Both the position numbers and the translations under genes were made by a program. The notes beneath the pieces were generated by a model that saw only the letters and a program-made list of their open reading frames with translations, searched no databases and was not told the origin of the DNA. A DNA stretch of 64,000 bases from Chitinophaga sp. Cy-1792 (GTDB taxonomy: Bacteria > Bacteroidota > Bacteroidia > Chitinophagales > Chitinophagaceae): positions 992,001 through 1,056,000 of the forward strand of contig NZ_VWWO01000002.1 of the NCBI RefSeq assembly GCF_011752935.1, given 5' to 3'. Of the stretch, positions 27,491-35,383 are shown piece by piece; positions within the stretch are counted from its first letter, which is position 1; the number at the start of each line of letters is the position of its first letter.

Positions 27491-28972
27491 ATGAAGAGAT
27501 GGATGCTTTCCGGGGCTGCTGTACTTTGTGCATTGTGTAGTATGCGCGTATCTGCCCAGGATAAAAAATTGTCGAATCTTACCAAAGAAGATTTTATTGC
27601 CGACTTCAGGCTGGCAGCAGAAATACTGAAAAAGCAACACCCCAATCCCTATAAGTTTATCGACTCCGCCAGCTTTCAGCGTAAGGTCGATTCACTGATG
27701 GAAAAGGCTGCCACAGCACCTGACGTGGTATCTGTGCTGCAGTATTCGCCGGTATACCTGGTGAGGGATGTACATACAAGCCTGAGTGTAAACAATGACC
27801 ACGCAAAGGATTTGTATAGTATGATCAACCTTTTTCCTTTTCCGGTAGCAGTAGAGAGAGGAAAGATTTTTGTCAATATAAAAGGAGGGGCTATTCCTTA
27901 TGGTGCGGAAGTGACCAGCATCAACAACATGGCTGCCAAGGACATTCTACAGGCATTGTCGACCCCGGCATACAGCGATGGGTACATCACCAGTGGTCTG
28001 GACCGCCTGTATCCTAATTTCCAGGTGATGTACAGCCTGCTGTCGCCACATGAACAGCAGTTCCAGGTAAGCTACATCGCACCTGGCAGTACAGATACCA
28101 AAAAGGTGACGCTGCCTTATGCCAATTCCACACAGGCTTTTCATGATAGCCGCATGGCGGTGCTGCCGGTAAACCTGTTGCAGCGTTCCTATGCCATCTA
28201 CAATAACTATTACGATGATACGAAAACAGGATTGCTGACAGTGAATACTTTTGGTATCAATGAATCCGATGCCTATAAAGAGTTCAGCGAGTTTTTCAGG
28301 GAACTGAACAATCGTAAATACAAACAGGTAATCATCGATGTACGCAGCAATGGTGGCGGTAATCCGGCTATTTCAGCGCTGCTGTATTCCTTCCTGACAG
28401 ACAAACCTTTCCGTAACGTTTACAATTACCGCACCCATACGATCGACATCGCCATGCCGGAGTATGCGATTGCGGAGAATGGAAGAAGATTATCCGACGA
28501 AGATATTCAGACGCAGAAGAATTTTCTTTATCAGCGGTTTGATAAAGACAGCACCGGGTTATATATCGGTAATGCCCGCCTGAGAGAAGGTTTGCTGGAG
28601 AATTTCCCTCCGGATAAAGATGCATTCCACGGGAAGGTATATGTGCTGACCGGTGGTGGTACCGTATCTGCGGCTACCTATTTTGCATCATTGGTACAGC
28701 AGAATAAACGTGGTACCATAATAGGGCATGAAACAGGCAGTGGTGAAGCCGCTACTACGGCAGCGTGGTTCATGAAATACCTGATGCCACGTACCAAATG
28801 TATATTGAATGTGCCGATGTCGGAGTTGTATTTCTTTAATGCCAGCACAGATAAGGGCCATGGAGTGATGCCTGACAGGGAAGTGCCGGTGAGTAAGTGC
28901 GCTTCGTATATACAGGCCGGTAAAGACCCGGAAATGAGTTATACGATGGAGTTGATTAACAACGACAAATAG
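27491..28972 (+). CDS. Secreted S41 family (tail-specific type) serine peptidase
   Basis: 493 residues with a cleavable signal (MLSGAAVLCALC to SAQ, about 23). The C-terminal half is a peptidase S41 core. The fold motif YKQVIIDVRSNGGGNPAISA is visible, and the nucleophile Ser393 sits in GGGTVSAATYFASL. TIIGHETGSGEAATT follows as in the family. A PDZ-like middle (VNIKGGAIPYGAEVTSINNM) may bind the substrate C-terminus. It is exported to the periplasm or beyond. As the last gene of the SusC-to-S41 operon, just ahead of an intrinsic terminator, it may process the imported or exported peptide handled by the transporter genes (inference). Confidence 0.9.
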   Translation: MKRWMLSGAAVLCALCSMRVSAQDKKLSNLTKEDFIADFRLAAEILKKQHPNPYKFIDSASFQRKVDSLMEKAATAPDVVSVLQYSPVYLVRDVHTSLSVNNDHAKDLYSMINLFPFPVAVERGKIFVNIKGGAIPYGAEVTSINNMAAKDILQALSTPAYSDGYITSGLDRLYPNFQVMYSLLSPHEQQFQVSYIAPGSTDTKKVTLPYANSTQAFHDSRMAVLPVNLLQRSYAIYNNYYDDTKTGLLTVNTFGINESDAYKEFSEFFRELNNRKYKQVIIDVRSNGGGNPAISALLYSFLTDKPFRNVYNYRTHTIDIAMPEYAIAENGRRLSDEDIQTQKNFLYQRFDKDSTGLYIGNARLREGLLENFPPDKDAFHGKVYVLTGGGTVSAATYFASLVQQNKRGTIIGHETGSGEAATTAAWFMKYLMPRTKCILNVPMSELYFFNASTDKGHGVMPDREVPVSKCASYIQAGKDPEMSYTMELINNDK

Positions 28973-28990
28973 TGGTCTCTTAATAGTTGG

Positions 28991-29016
28991 AAGGGCGCCG
29001 AAAGGCGCCTTTTTTA
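28991..29016 (+). terminator. Intrinsic terminator of the SusC-MutS-S41 operon
   Basis: The arms GGCGCC (28994-28999) and GGCGCC (29004-29009) are joined by a GAAA tetraloop and followed by a run of six T. It begins 18 bp after the S41 stop. Confidence 0.9.
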
Positions 29017-29143
29017 TTTGTCGGAAAATGTCATTTTGTTCCCGTGACAGGGAAAAAACCATTATTGTAAATATTTAGTAGCTGGAAAACCATTAAATTT
29101 CCATTGGAAATATAAGCCTCAATTAACCCGAAATATTATCACC

Positions 29144-30148
29144 ATGGAAACCCCTCATTTCATGAAAGCGATGGTACTGGAAGCAGCCGGCAGTCCATTG
29201 GTACAGCGTCTCATAACAGTGCCCCATCCTGACGATTACCAGGTATTGATTAAAGTGACTGCCTGTGCTATTTGTCGCACGGATATTCATATTATTGATG
29301 GAGATCTTAAGCATCCCAAACTACCTTTAGTGCCTGGCCATCAGATCGTTGGAGTGGTAGCCGCTTTAGGCAGCCAGGTTAAAGACATAACGATCGGGCA
29401 ACAGATTGGCGTGCCGTGGCTGGGGTATACCTGTGGTGAATGTGATTACTGCAGAAACGGGCAGGAAAATCTCTGCGATCATGCACGCTTTACAGGTTAT
29501 AACATTGATGGAGGTTATGCAGAATATGCTGTAGCTGACCACCGCTATTGTTTTCCACTTTCAGATAAGCATTGTGGCACCTTCGGCGCCCCTTTGCTAT
29601 GTGCAGGATTAACAGGTTACCGCAGTTATGCGATGTTACCGCCTAACGCTAAAAACATTGGTATATACGGTTTTGGAGGGGCAGGACATATCCTCATACA
29701 GGTGGCTATCAATCATGGGAAGTCGGTATATGCTTTCACGAGGCCGGGTGATATTTCTGCGCAGGCCTTTGCTACCAGCTATGGTGCTGCATGGGCAGGT
29801 GATTCCACTGAGACTTCCCCGCAGTTGCTGGATGCGGCCATCATCTTTGCTCCTGTGGGAGAACTGGTGTTGAAAGCCCTTAAAGACACCATAAAAGGTG
29901 GAACTATTATATGCGGTGGTATTCATATGACGGATATTCCGTCTTTGCCCTATCAGCTATTATGGGGAGAGCGAACTATTAAATCTGTTGCCAATCTGAC
30001 CAGGAAAGATGGTGAAACATTGCTGGCATTGGCGCATCAGTTTTCTATTCAGACACAAACATATATTTTTCCATTGGAAGATGCCAACAAGGCATTGGAC
30101 AACCTTCGGCTGGGGAATATAGACGGGGTCGCCGTTCTCGTTATCTGA
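29144..30148 (+). CDS. Zinc-dependent medium-chain alcohol dehydrogenase
   Basis: 334 residues. Catalytic zinc ligands lie in CAICRTDIH and PGHQIVG; the structural zinc site is CGECDYCRNGQENLC. The Rossmann motif is GIYGFGGAGHILIQVA. It belongs to the AdhP/AdhA-like NAD(P)-dependent group that oxidises primary or secondary alcohols or reduces aldehydes in the cytoplasm. The usual GHE is GHQ here, a variant that occurs in this subgroup. The gene is monocistronic, between the S41 terminator and the convergent SusD gene. Upstream, a short palindrome (ATTTCC-ATT-GGAAAT, 29097-29111) may be an operator. The start could also be the second Met at 29162. Confidence 0.92.
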   Translation: METPHFMKAMVLEAAGSPLVQRLITVPHPDDYQVLIKVTACAICRTDIHIIDGDLKHPKLPLVPGHQIVGVVAALGSQVKDITIGQQIGVPWLGYTCGECDYCRNGQENLCDHARFTGYNIDGGYAEYAVADHRYCFPLSDKHCGTFGAPLLCAGLTGYRSYAMLPPNAKNIGIYGFGGAGHILIQVAINHGKSVYAFTRPGDISAQAFATSYGAAWAGDSTETSPQLLDAAIIFAPVGELVLKALKDTIKGGTIICGGIHMTDIPSLPYQLLWGERTIKSVANLTRKDGETLLALAHQFSIQTQTYIFPLEDANKALDNLRLGNIDGVAVLVI

Positions 30149-30192
30149 AATACACTGCCAGAAATAATTTATTGCTGTTAGCGGATATAAAA

Positions 30193-30222
30193 AGGGGCTG
30201 ACCCAGGAATAGGCCAGCCCCT
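30193..30222 (-). terminator. Terminator between SusD and the convergent dehydrogenase
   Basis: The inverted repeat AGGGGCTG (30193-30200) / CAGCCCCT (30215-30222) is followed on the minus strand by TTTTTA. It ends the SusC/SusD transcript and may also stop the plus-strand dehydrogenase transcript. Confidence 0.8.
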
Positions 30223-30243
30223 AACGTCACACATTATGAATAC

Positions 30244-31770
30244 TTATTTCCAGAGGGTATTTTGTACCATTTTCGGGTTGTTGTCGATTTCTGCCTGTGG
30301 TATCGGGAAGAAATCATGTTTGCCGGCAACATAATACTGAACGCCGATTTTATCGCTGGCGCTCAATTCCTGTTTCAGCAGTCCCCAACGTTGCAGATCG
30401 TAGAAGCGCTGTCCTTCGCGGGCGAATTCCAGCATACGCTGATGTCTGATTTCAGCCATCAGCTGATCTTGTCCGAGTCCGGCGGTTAAGGTACCCAGGT
30501 TGGCTCTTGTACGGATGGCCTGTACATAAGGATATGCCTCTCCGGTTTTGCCCTGCATGGTCAGTGCTTCTGCGAGTAATAACTCGATATCTGCATAACG
30601 CAATGCGCGCTCATTGATGCTGGTAGTATAGTCTGCCGCACCACTGGAACCGCTCAGTTCATTTTTTTGCAGGTAATTCTGGTATTTCTTATACATGGAT
30701 TTGTAGCCGAATACCAGGGTGAAGGCACTGAATGGTTTCTGGTAGAATACCGCATTAGGGTAGTCCCACATGAGGGTAGCGTACATACGAGGGTCCAGCT
30801 CATTGGAGGTTGTTTTCTCCTTCTGGAACTCGGTGTATAGTTTGTCTGTCGGACTCACTTCAAACCATCCTGCTACTTCTGAAGGTGCAAATTCCTGTGC
30901 AGTGGTGGTTCCCAGGGTTTCATTGGAGTTTTCACCAGCCCATGGGTTGGTACCACCAACGTCTGCCAGCTGAATTTCAAAAACAGACTCGCTGTTATTT
31001 TTCTTAGCGGTGGTAAAGTTGTCGTTGTAATCCTGCATCAATGAATAGCTGTAAGGAGAGGTGGTCAGCTGTTTGAGCGTTGTTTCAGCATTCGCCCATT
31101 GTTTCAGGTATACGTAAGATTTGCCAAGATAGCCGATGGCGGAGCCTTTGGTGGCTCTTCCAAGATCACTGCCTGTTCTGGAAACAGGAAGGTCGGCAGC
31201 AGCTTCGGTGAAGTCTTTGATGGCTTGTGCCCATACGTCCGCTGCGGGTGATTTGGCGATAAAATAATCATCCTTGCTAACGGGAACGGTAGTACGAATA
31301 GGTACATCACCGAAGTTGGTTACGAGGATGAAGTAGTTGATACCACGCAGGAACTTTGCTTCTGCTATATAGGCTTTTTCCAGGTCAGCAGAGAGTTTTG
31401 CTTTGCTGATGTTCTCCATGATCTGGTTGGCGCGGAAAATGGCCATATAGGAGTTATTGAAAACGCTGGTAGCAGCAGCATTATCAGGTGTATTGGTGAA
31501 GGTCGACAGCTGGTACAGGTAACTCACGTCATTCCTGATGAAGAAATCGTCGCCACGGCCATTGGAAAGCTCCACACCACGAACACCCCAGTAACCACCG
31601 TTCACGTTTTTGAACAATCCGTAGGTGGCTGCCAGTGCACTTTTTACATCCGTTTCATCTTTCCAGAATGTCTCCGTTGTAATCTGGTTCGGGTTAGTGA
31701 GTTCCAGTGTATCGCGGGAGCAGCTGGCTAAAGCCATGATGGTTGCGACCGAGATAAATATCTTTTTCAT
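30244..31770 (-). CDS. SusD/RagB-type surface lipoprotein of the GH18-linked pair
   Basis: 508 residues. The lipoprotein signal is MKKIFISVATIMALASC (Cys 17). Family hallmarks are AKFLRGINYFILVTNFGDVP, IGYLGKSYVYLKQWANAE, ADIELLLAEALTMQGKTGEA and the C-terminal HQRMLEFAREGQRFYDLQRW. It acts as a substrate-binding lid on the outer-membrane surface. It starts 18 bp after the SusC stop in the same transcript. Its C-terminal region ends with the usual FFPIPQAEIDNNPKM motif. The nearby GH18 lipoprotein suggests a GlcNAc-containing glycan ligand, which is an inference from context. Confidence 0.95.
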   Translation of the reverse strand: MKKIFISVATIMALASCSRDTLELTNPNQITTETFWKDETDVKSALAATYGLFKNVNGGYWGVRGVELSNGRGDDFFIRNDVSYLYQLSTFTNTPDNAAATSVFNNSYMAIFRANQIMENISKAKLSADLEKAYIAEAKFLRGINYFILVTNFGDVPIRTTVPVSKDDYFIAKSPAADVWAQAIKDFTEAAADLPVSRTGSDLGRATKGSAIGYLGKSYVYLKQWANAETTLKQLTTSPYSYSLMQDYNDNFTTAKKNNSESVFEIQLADVGGTNPWAGENSNETLGTTTAQEFAPSEVAGWFEVSPTDKLYTEFQKEKTTSNELDPRMYATLMWDYPNAVFYQKPFSAFTLVFGYKSMYKKYQNYLQKNELSGSSGAADYTTSINERALRYADIELLLAEALTMQGKTGEAYPYVQAIRTRANLGTLTAGLGQDQLMAEIRHQRMLEFAREGQRFYDLQRWGLLKQELSASDKIGVQYYVAGKHDFFPIPQAEIDNNPKMVQNTLWK

Positions 31771-31788
31771 ACGTTGAATTTTAAGTAA

Positions 31789-34700
31789 TTACAATGACAG
31801 TTGAACGCCGAGAGAAAAGGTACGGGCAAGCGGATAAGCAACATGGCCGAAGTCTACACCTCTGTCCAGGATACTGCCGGTTCTGCCGATGTCCGGGTTG
31901 AAGCCGCTGTAGTTGGTGATGGTGAAGAGGTTGTTGGCACTGAAGTAAGCCCTGATGCTGCTGATTTTTGCACGTTCCAGTAATCTCTCAGGAATGGTAT
32001 AACCTAACTGCAGTGTTTTTAAGCGCAGGTAAGAACCATCTTCAAGGAAACGGGAAGACGTTTGTGCATTGTAGTTAGGGTCATCGATCACCGCTCTTGG
32101 AATATTGGTGTTCGTATTGGTAGGTGTCCAGGCGTTGAGGGTGGCACGGCTGTAGTTAAACTCCAGGTTCATGCCTTCCAGGTCCTGGCGCAGACCGTTA
32201 TAGATCTTGTTGCCGTGTGTACCCTGGAAATAGACATTCAGGTCAAAATTAAAGGCAGCCACGTTTCCACCGATACCATATTCGAATTTAGGGAACGGAC
32301 TACCCATGTTTACGCGGTCGCTGCTGCTGATAGCACCGTCGCCATTGGCATCATAGAATTTGATATCACCAGGTTTTGCACTCGGTTGTATCAGGTTACC
32401 ATTCTTGTCTTTATAATCATCGATTTCTTTCTGAGACTGGAAGATACCCAGGGATTTGATCAGGTAGAAGGCAGCTACTTCTCCGCCAGCCTGTGTGAGG
32501 GTGGAGTTTGCACCGTGGTGGGTAGGCTGTCCGCCGAAGATCTGTTGTGAACCGGTACCCAGTTCAATTACTTTGTTCCTGACAGCGGAGATGATACCAT
32601 TTACGCCATATTTGAATTTACCGATGGTATTGTTGTAGGCGAGGCCCATTTCAAAGCCTTTGTTCTGCAATGTACCGGCATTAACGGTAGGATTGGCAGA
32701 AGAACCGGCCGAACCCGGGATCGGAACGTTCAGCAATACGTCGGTAGTGGTTTTGGTGAAGTAGTCGGCGGTGAGGGTCAGCTTATCATTGAAGAAGCCT
32801 GCATCGAAGCCGATGTTGGTGGTTTTGGTGTTTTCCCATTTGATATTAGGATTGGCAAAAGCCGTCTGGATAGCACCGAACCATTTCTGCTGGTCTGCTC
32901 CGCTAACATAGTTGATATTGGAAGCAACAGCAGCGCTGTACTGGTAGTCACCGATTTCCTGGTTACCGAGTATACCGAAGCTACCACGGAGTTTCAGGAA
33001 GGAAACGGTGTTTTTATTAATGTTCCAGAATTTCTCGTTGGAGAGGTTCCAGCTGGCAGCTACGGAAGGGAAATTACCGAAGCGGTTGGAAGGGCCGAAT
33101 CGGGAAGATCCATCACGACGGAAGCTGGCTGTTAAGCTATAGCGGTTGTCGTACGTGTACATGAGGCGGCCCAGTACAGAAAGCAGCGTGCTTACTTTAC
33201 TGTTGCCCACTACAGTACCGATATTGGAGCCTGCATCCAACTCCTTCATACCGTCGGAGAGGTTGGTTTTGGAGGCCACCATATAATTATAAGTCGATTT
33301 CTGGTAGGAGTAACCCGCCAATGCCTGAATGCTGTGTTTACCGATCGTTTTATCGAAGTTCAGGGTGTTTTCAGCCAGTACCAGGATGGTTCTGTCTTTG
33401 CCTTGTGTAAGATCATTGGTAGGCTGACTGAACAGGGTTCCTACGTCATGTCTTTTCATATAATCCTCTGCCTCATTGGTAGCGTTGGTATAACCCAGGT
33501 TGAATTTATATTTCAATGATGGGAGGATGGTAAACTCTGCAAAGGCGTTGGTGATAATGGTAGTAGTAACATTGTTGATATCTTCGAGGTGCAGCTGTGC
33601 AACAGGATTCGCTACGTTTACTACGTTGCCGCTGGCGCCGGAGTAGCCACCAATGGCGGTGCTGTCGTAGATGCCGAATACCGGGATCATCTTAACGGCA
33701 GAACCAACCGGGTCGCCGCCTTGTCCGCCCCAGCCACCAGGCATGGTTACCCATCTTTCACGGGAGAGCAAAATAGTTTCGCCTACTTTCAGTCTGCCCT
33801 TGGTGGTTTCAGATTTAGCACGGATGCCATAGCGGTTGTAGTTGGTGACATCTACGATACCATTCTGGTCGGTATAGTTACCGGATACGCTGTATTTGGT
33901 AGACTCGCTGCCACCACTGATGTTCAGCTGGTATTGCTGGATCATGGCACTTCTGTAGATGGCGTCCTGCCAGTCGGTGCCGGCGCCTAATGTATTAGGG
34001 TTGGCGGCAATAGGGAGGCGTGGCAATCCGGCAGCATCATGTGCCGCATTACTTACGGTCGCCCATTCGGAAGCGTTCAGGACATCCAATTTGTGCGCGA
34101 GTTTCTGTATGCCGAAGTTGGTGCTGAAATCGATCTTAGGTTTTCCTGCCCTGCCACTTTTTGTGGTTATCAGTACTACGCCATTGGCAGCACGGGAGCC
34201 ATAGATCGCTGCTGCAGAAGCATCTTTCAGTACATCGATCGATTCGATGTCGAGTGATGCAATGTTGCCAATGCCTGCTACGGGTACTCCGTCTAAAATG
34301 TATAAAGGATCTGCGTTGCCGAGGGTACCCACACCACGGATGAGGATACGCGTACCTGCACCTGGGTTACCACCCGCAGATTCTACGGTTACACCCGGAA
34401 GCTTGCCTTGTAAGGCCTGGGCTACGTTACTTACACCTTCTGTTTTAAGATCGGCAGCTTTCAGGGAAGCAATGGCGCCGGTAAGGTCTTTCTTCCGTAC
34501 CGATCCATAGCCAATCACTACCACCTCATTCAGGCCGGCAGTGCTGCGTTTTAACTGCAAATTTAAAGTGGTGGCTGCACCCACGGTAATTTCTTTGGCC
34601 TCATATTCCATGGAGGAAATAAGCAGGCGTTCGCCTTCTTTTACCTCCAGTGAAAACTGTCCCTTTTCATCTGTGGTGGTTCCCTTTGTTGTTCCCTTAA

Positions 34701-34866
34701 TCTGAACAGAAGCCAGGATTACTGGCTCGCCGGTACCTTCTTCTGTAATCTTTCCGGTAATCTTTTTCTGAGCGAATGCTGAAAAGCTGGCCATAATAAG
34801 GAAGAGCAGGATTGCATGCCTGATCCAGGCAGGTGGTGAAATGCTCACCCCAGTGTAATTTTTCAT
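31789..34866 (-). CDS. SusC/RagA-type TonB-dependent outer-membrane transporter
   Basis: 1,025 residues. The signal peptide ends near FSAFAQ (about 32). A carboxypeptidase-like domain follows at about 34-108 (ITGKITEEGTGEPVILASVQ). The plug carries VVIGYGSVRKKDLTGAIASL, ILIRGVGTLG, DPLYILDGVPV and VLKDASAAAIYGSRAANG. The rest is the beta-barrel. Unlike the SusC at 15.9 kb it has no STN domain, so it is not controlled through a FecR/sigma pair. Consistent with that, its promoter region carries a direct repeat for a conventional activator. It pairs with the SusD directly downstream, presumably for oligosaccharide import. Confidence 0.95.
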   Translation of the reverse strand: MKNYTGVSISPPAWIRHAILLFLIMASFSAFAQKKITGKITEEGTGEPVILASVQIKGTTKGTTTDEKGQFSLEVKEGERLLISSMEYEAKEITVGAATTLNLQLKRSTAGLNEVVVIGYGSVRKKDLTGAIASLKAADLKTEGVSNVAQALQGKLPGVTVESAGGNPGAGTRILIRGVGTLGNADPLYILDGVPVAGIGNIASLDIESIDVLKDASAAAIYGSRAANGVVLITTKSGRAGKPKIDFSTNFGIQKLAHKLDVLNASEWATVSNAAHDAAGLPRLPIAANPNTLGAGTDWQDAIYRSAMIQQYQLNISGGSESTKYSVSGNYTDQNGIVDVTNYNRYGIRAKSETTKGRLKVGETILLSRERWVTMPGGWGGQGGDPVGSAVKMIPVFGIYDSTAIGGYSGASGNVVNVANPVAQLHLEDINNVTTTIITNAFAEFTILPSLKYKFNLGYTNATNEAEDYMKRHDVGTLFSQPTNDLTQGKDRTILVLAENTLNFDKTIGKHSIQALAGYSYQKSTYNYMVASKTNLSDGMKELDAGSNIGTVVGNSKVSTLLSVLGRLMYTYDNRYSLTASFRRDGSSRFGPSNRFGNFPSVAASWNLSNEKFWNINKNTVSFLKLRGSFGILGNQEIGDYQYSAAVASNINYVSGADQQKWFGAIQTAFANPNIKWENTKTTNIGFDAGFFNDKLTLTADYFTKTTTDVLLNVPIPGSAGSSANPTVNAGTLQNKGFEMGLAYNNTIGKFKYGVNGIISAVRNKVIELGTGSQQIFGGQPTHHGANSTLTQAGGEVAAFYLIKSLGIFQSQKEIDDYKDKNGNLIQPSAKPGDIKFYDANGDGAISSSDRVNMGSPFPKFEYGIGGNVAAFNFDLNVYFQGTHGNKIYNGLRQDLEGMNLEFNYSRATLNAWTPTNTNTNIPRAVIDDPNYNAQTSSRFLEDGSYLRLKTLQLGYTIPERLLERAKISSIRAYFSANNLFTITNYSGFNPDIGRTGSILDRGVDFGHVAYPLARTFSLGVQLSL

Positions 34867-34925
34867 ACGGGAATTTTTAGATGTCCGATTTTAGTTGATG
34901 ATAATAGCTGATAATTATTAAATGT

Positions 34926-34933
34926 CAAATCTA
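34926..34933 (-). promoter_or_regulatory. -7 promoter element of the SusC/SusD operon
   Basis: On the minus strand the sequence TAGATTTG matches the Bacteroidota -7 consensus TAnnTTTG exactly. It lies about 60 bases ahead of the SusC start. No TTTG -33 box is present at the proper distance; a direct repeat occupies that position instead. Confidence 0.6.
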
Positions 34934-34952
34934 CATTTAAAAATCAGTGAGA

Positions 34953-34984
34953 AGATGGACAATTAAATTATTTAGATGGACAAT
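34953..34984 (-). promoter_or_regulatory. Direct-repeat activator site ahead of SusC
   Basis: Two exact copies of ATTGTCCATCT on the minus strand (34984-34974 and 34963-34953) are spaced 21 bp start to start, two helical turns. The proximal copy starts 19 bases upstream of the -7 box, where the -33 element would lie. This is the geometry expected for an activator dimer binding one face of DNA and contacting polymerase. The regulator is unknown. Confidence 0.55.
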
Positions 34985-35084
34985 GTTATTTTTTTTGAAA
35001 AAAAGACGGTACGTTGATGTAGGCGAATGCATTATAGTAGCATGAAATCGGTTGCATAAACTTGCAGGGATACTTCAGGTAAGA

Positions 35085-35136
35085 GCCCCCGTGTGCAGCG
35101 TAGAACTCCCATCCTCTACCGAAGGAGTCGGTCGTA
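35085..35136 (+). repeat. Double-hairpin repeat, copy 1 (degenerate)
   Basis: It begins with GCCCCCGTGTGCAGCG and contains CTACCGAAGGAGTCGG, aligning with copies 2-4. Both stems are imperfect here, so it seems decayed. The tail TACACTCGCTATTAGAAA resembles the tails after copies 2 and 4. Confidence 0.6.
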
Positions 35137-35168
35137 ACAAAGGGGGAGTACACTCGCTATTAGAAAAT

Positions 35169-35221
35169 AGCCCCCGCGCGCAGCGCGGAACCAAACCAGC
35201 TGATACCGAAGGTATCAGCTG
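35169..35221 (+). repeat. Double-hairpin repeat, copy 2
   Basis: Hairpin A is CCGCGC-GCA-GCGCGG (35174-35188). Hairpin B has 11-bp arms 35197-35207 and 35211-35221 around a GAA loop (core GATACC-GAA-GGTATC). Both stems are perfect. Confidence 0.8.
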
Positions 35222-35261
35222 TAAAAAAGAATGGCAAATTTTCACTCTCCGCTGCTAAAAG

Positions 35262-35313
35262 CGCCCCCGCGCGCAGCGCGGAACCCTCCATCCGATACCG
35301 AAGGTATCGGATG
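35262..35313 (+). repeat. Double-hairpin repeat, copy 3
   Basis: Hairpin A (35267-35281) is identical to that of copy 2. Hairpin B has 11-bp arms 35289-35299 and 35303-35313. Relative to copy 2, two outer base pairs differ on both arms (T-A to C-G and G-C to T-A), so pairing is preserved. Confidence 0.8.
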
Positions 35314-35316
35314 AAA

Positions 35317-35356
35317 AAAAGAGGTAGGAGAAAATCTACATTCTCCTACCTCTTTT
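35317..35356 (-). terminator. Intrinsic terminator of the GH18 gene
   Basis: Sixteen-base arms (35317-35332, 35341-35356; core GAGGTAGGAG) form a perfect stem with an 8-base loop. On the minus strand it runs into a T tract. It starts 28 bp after the GH18 stop. Confidence 0.85.
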
Positions 35357-35383
35357 AAGAAAAATTAATTGTAAAATCAACAA

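Larger units (their letters stand above)
34867..35383. other. Intergenic region between SusC and GH18
   Basis: 517 bp without a gene. From the SusC side it holds the SusC promoter with a direct-repeat operator (34926-34984) and a T-rich tract. Next come three tandem copies of a double-hairpin repeat (35085-35313) and the intrinsic terminator of the GH18 gene (35317-35356). Confidence 0.8.

Noticed and set aside
35085..35313. CRISPR array reading of the GC-rich repeats
   Set aside because: The units are palindromic pairs of hairpins with variable arms and no spacers of constant length; no cas genes are present.
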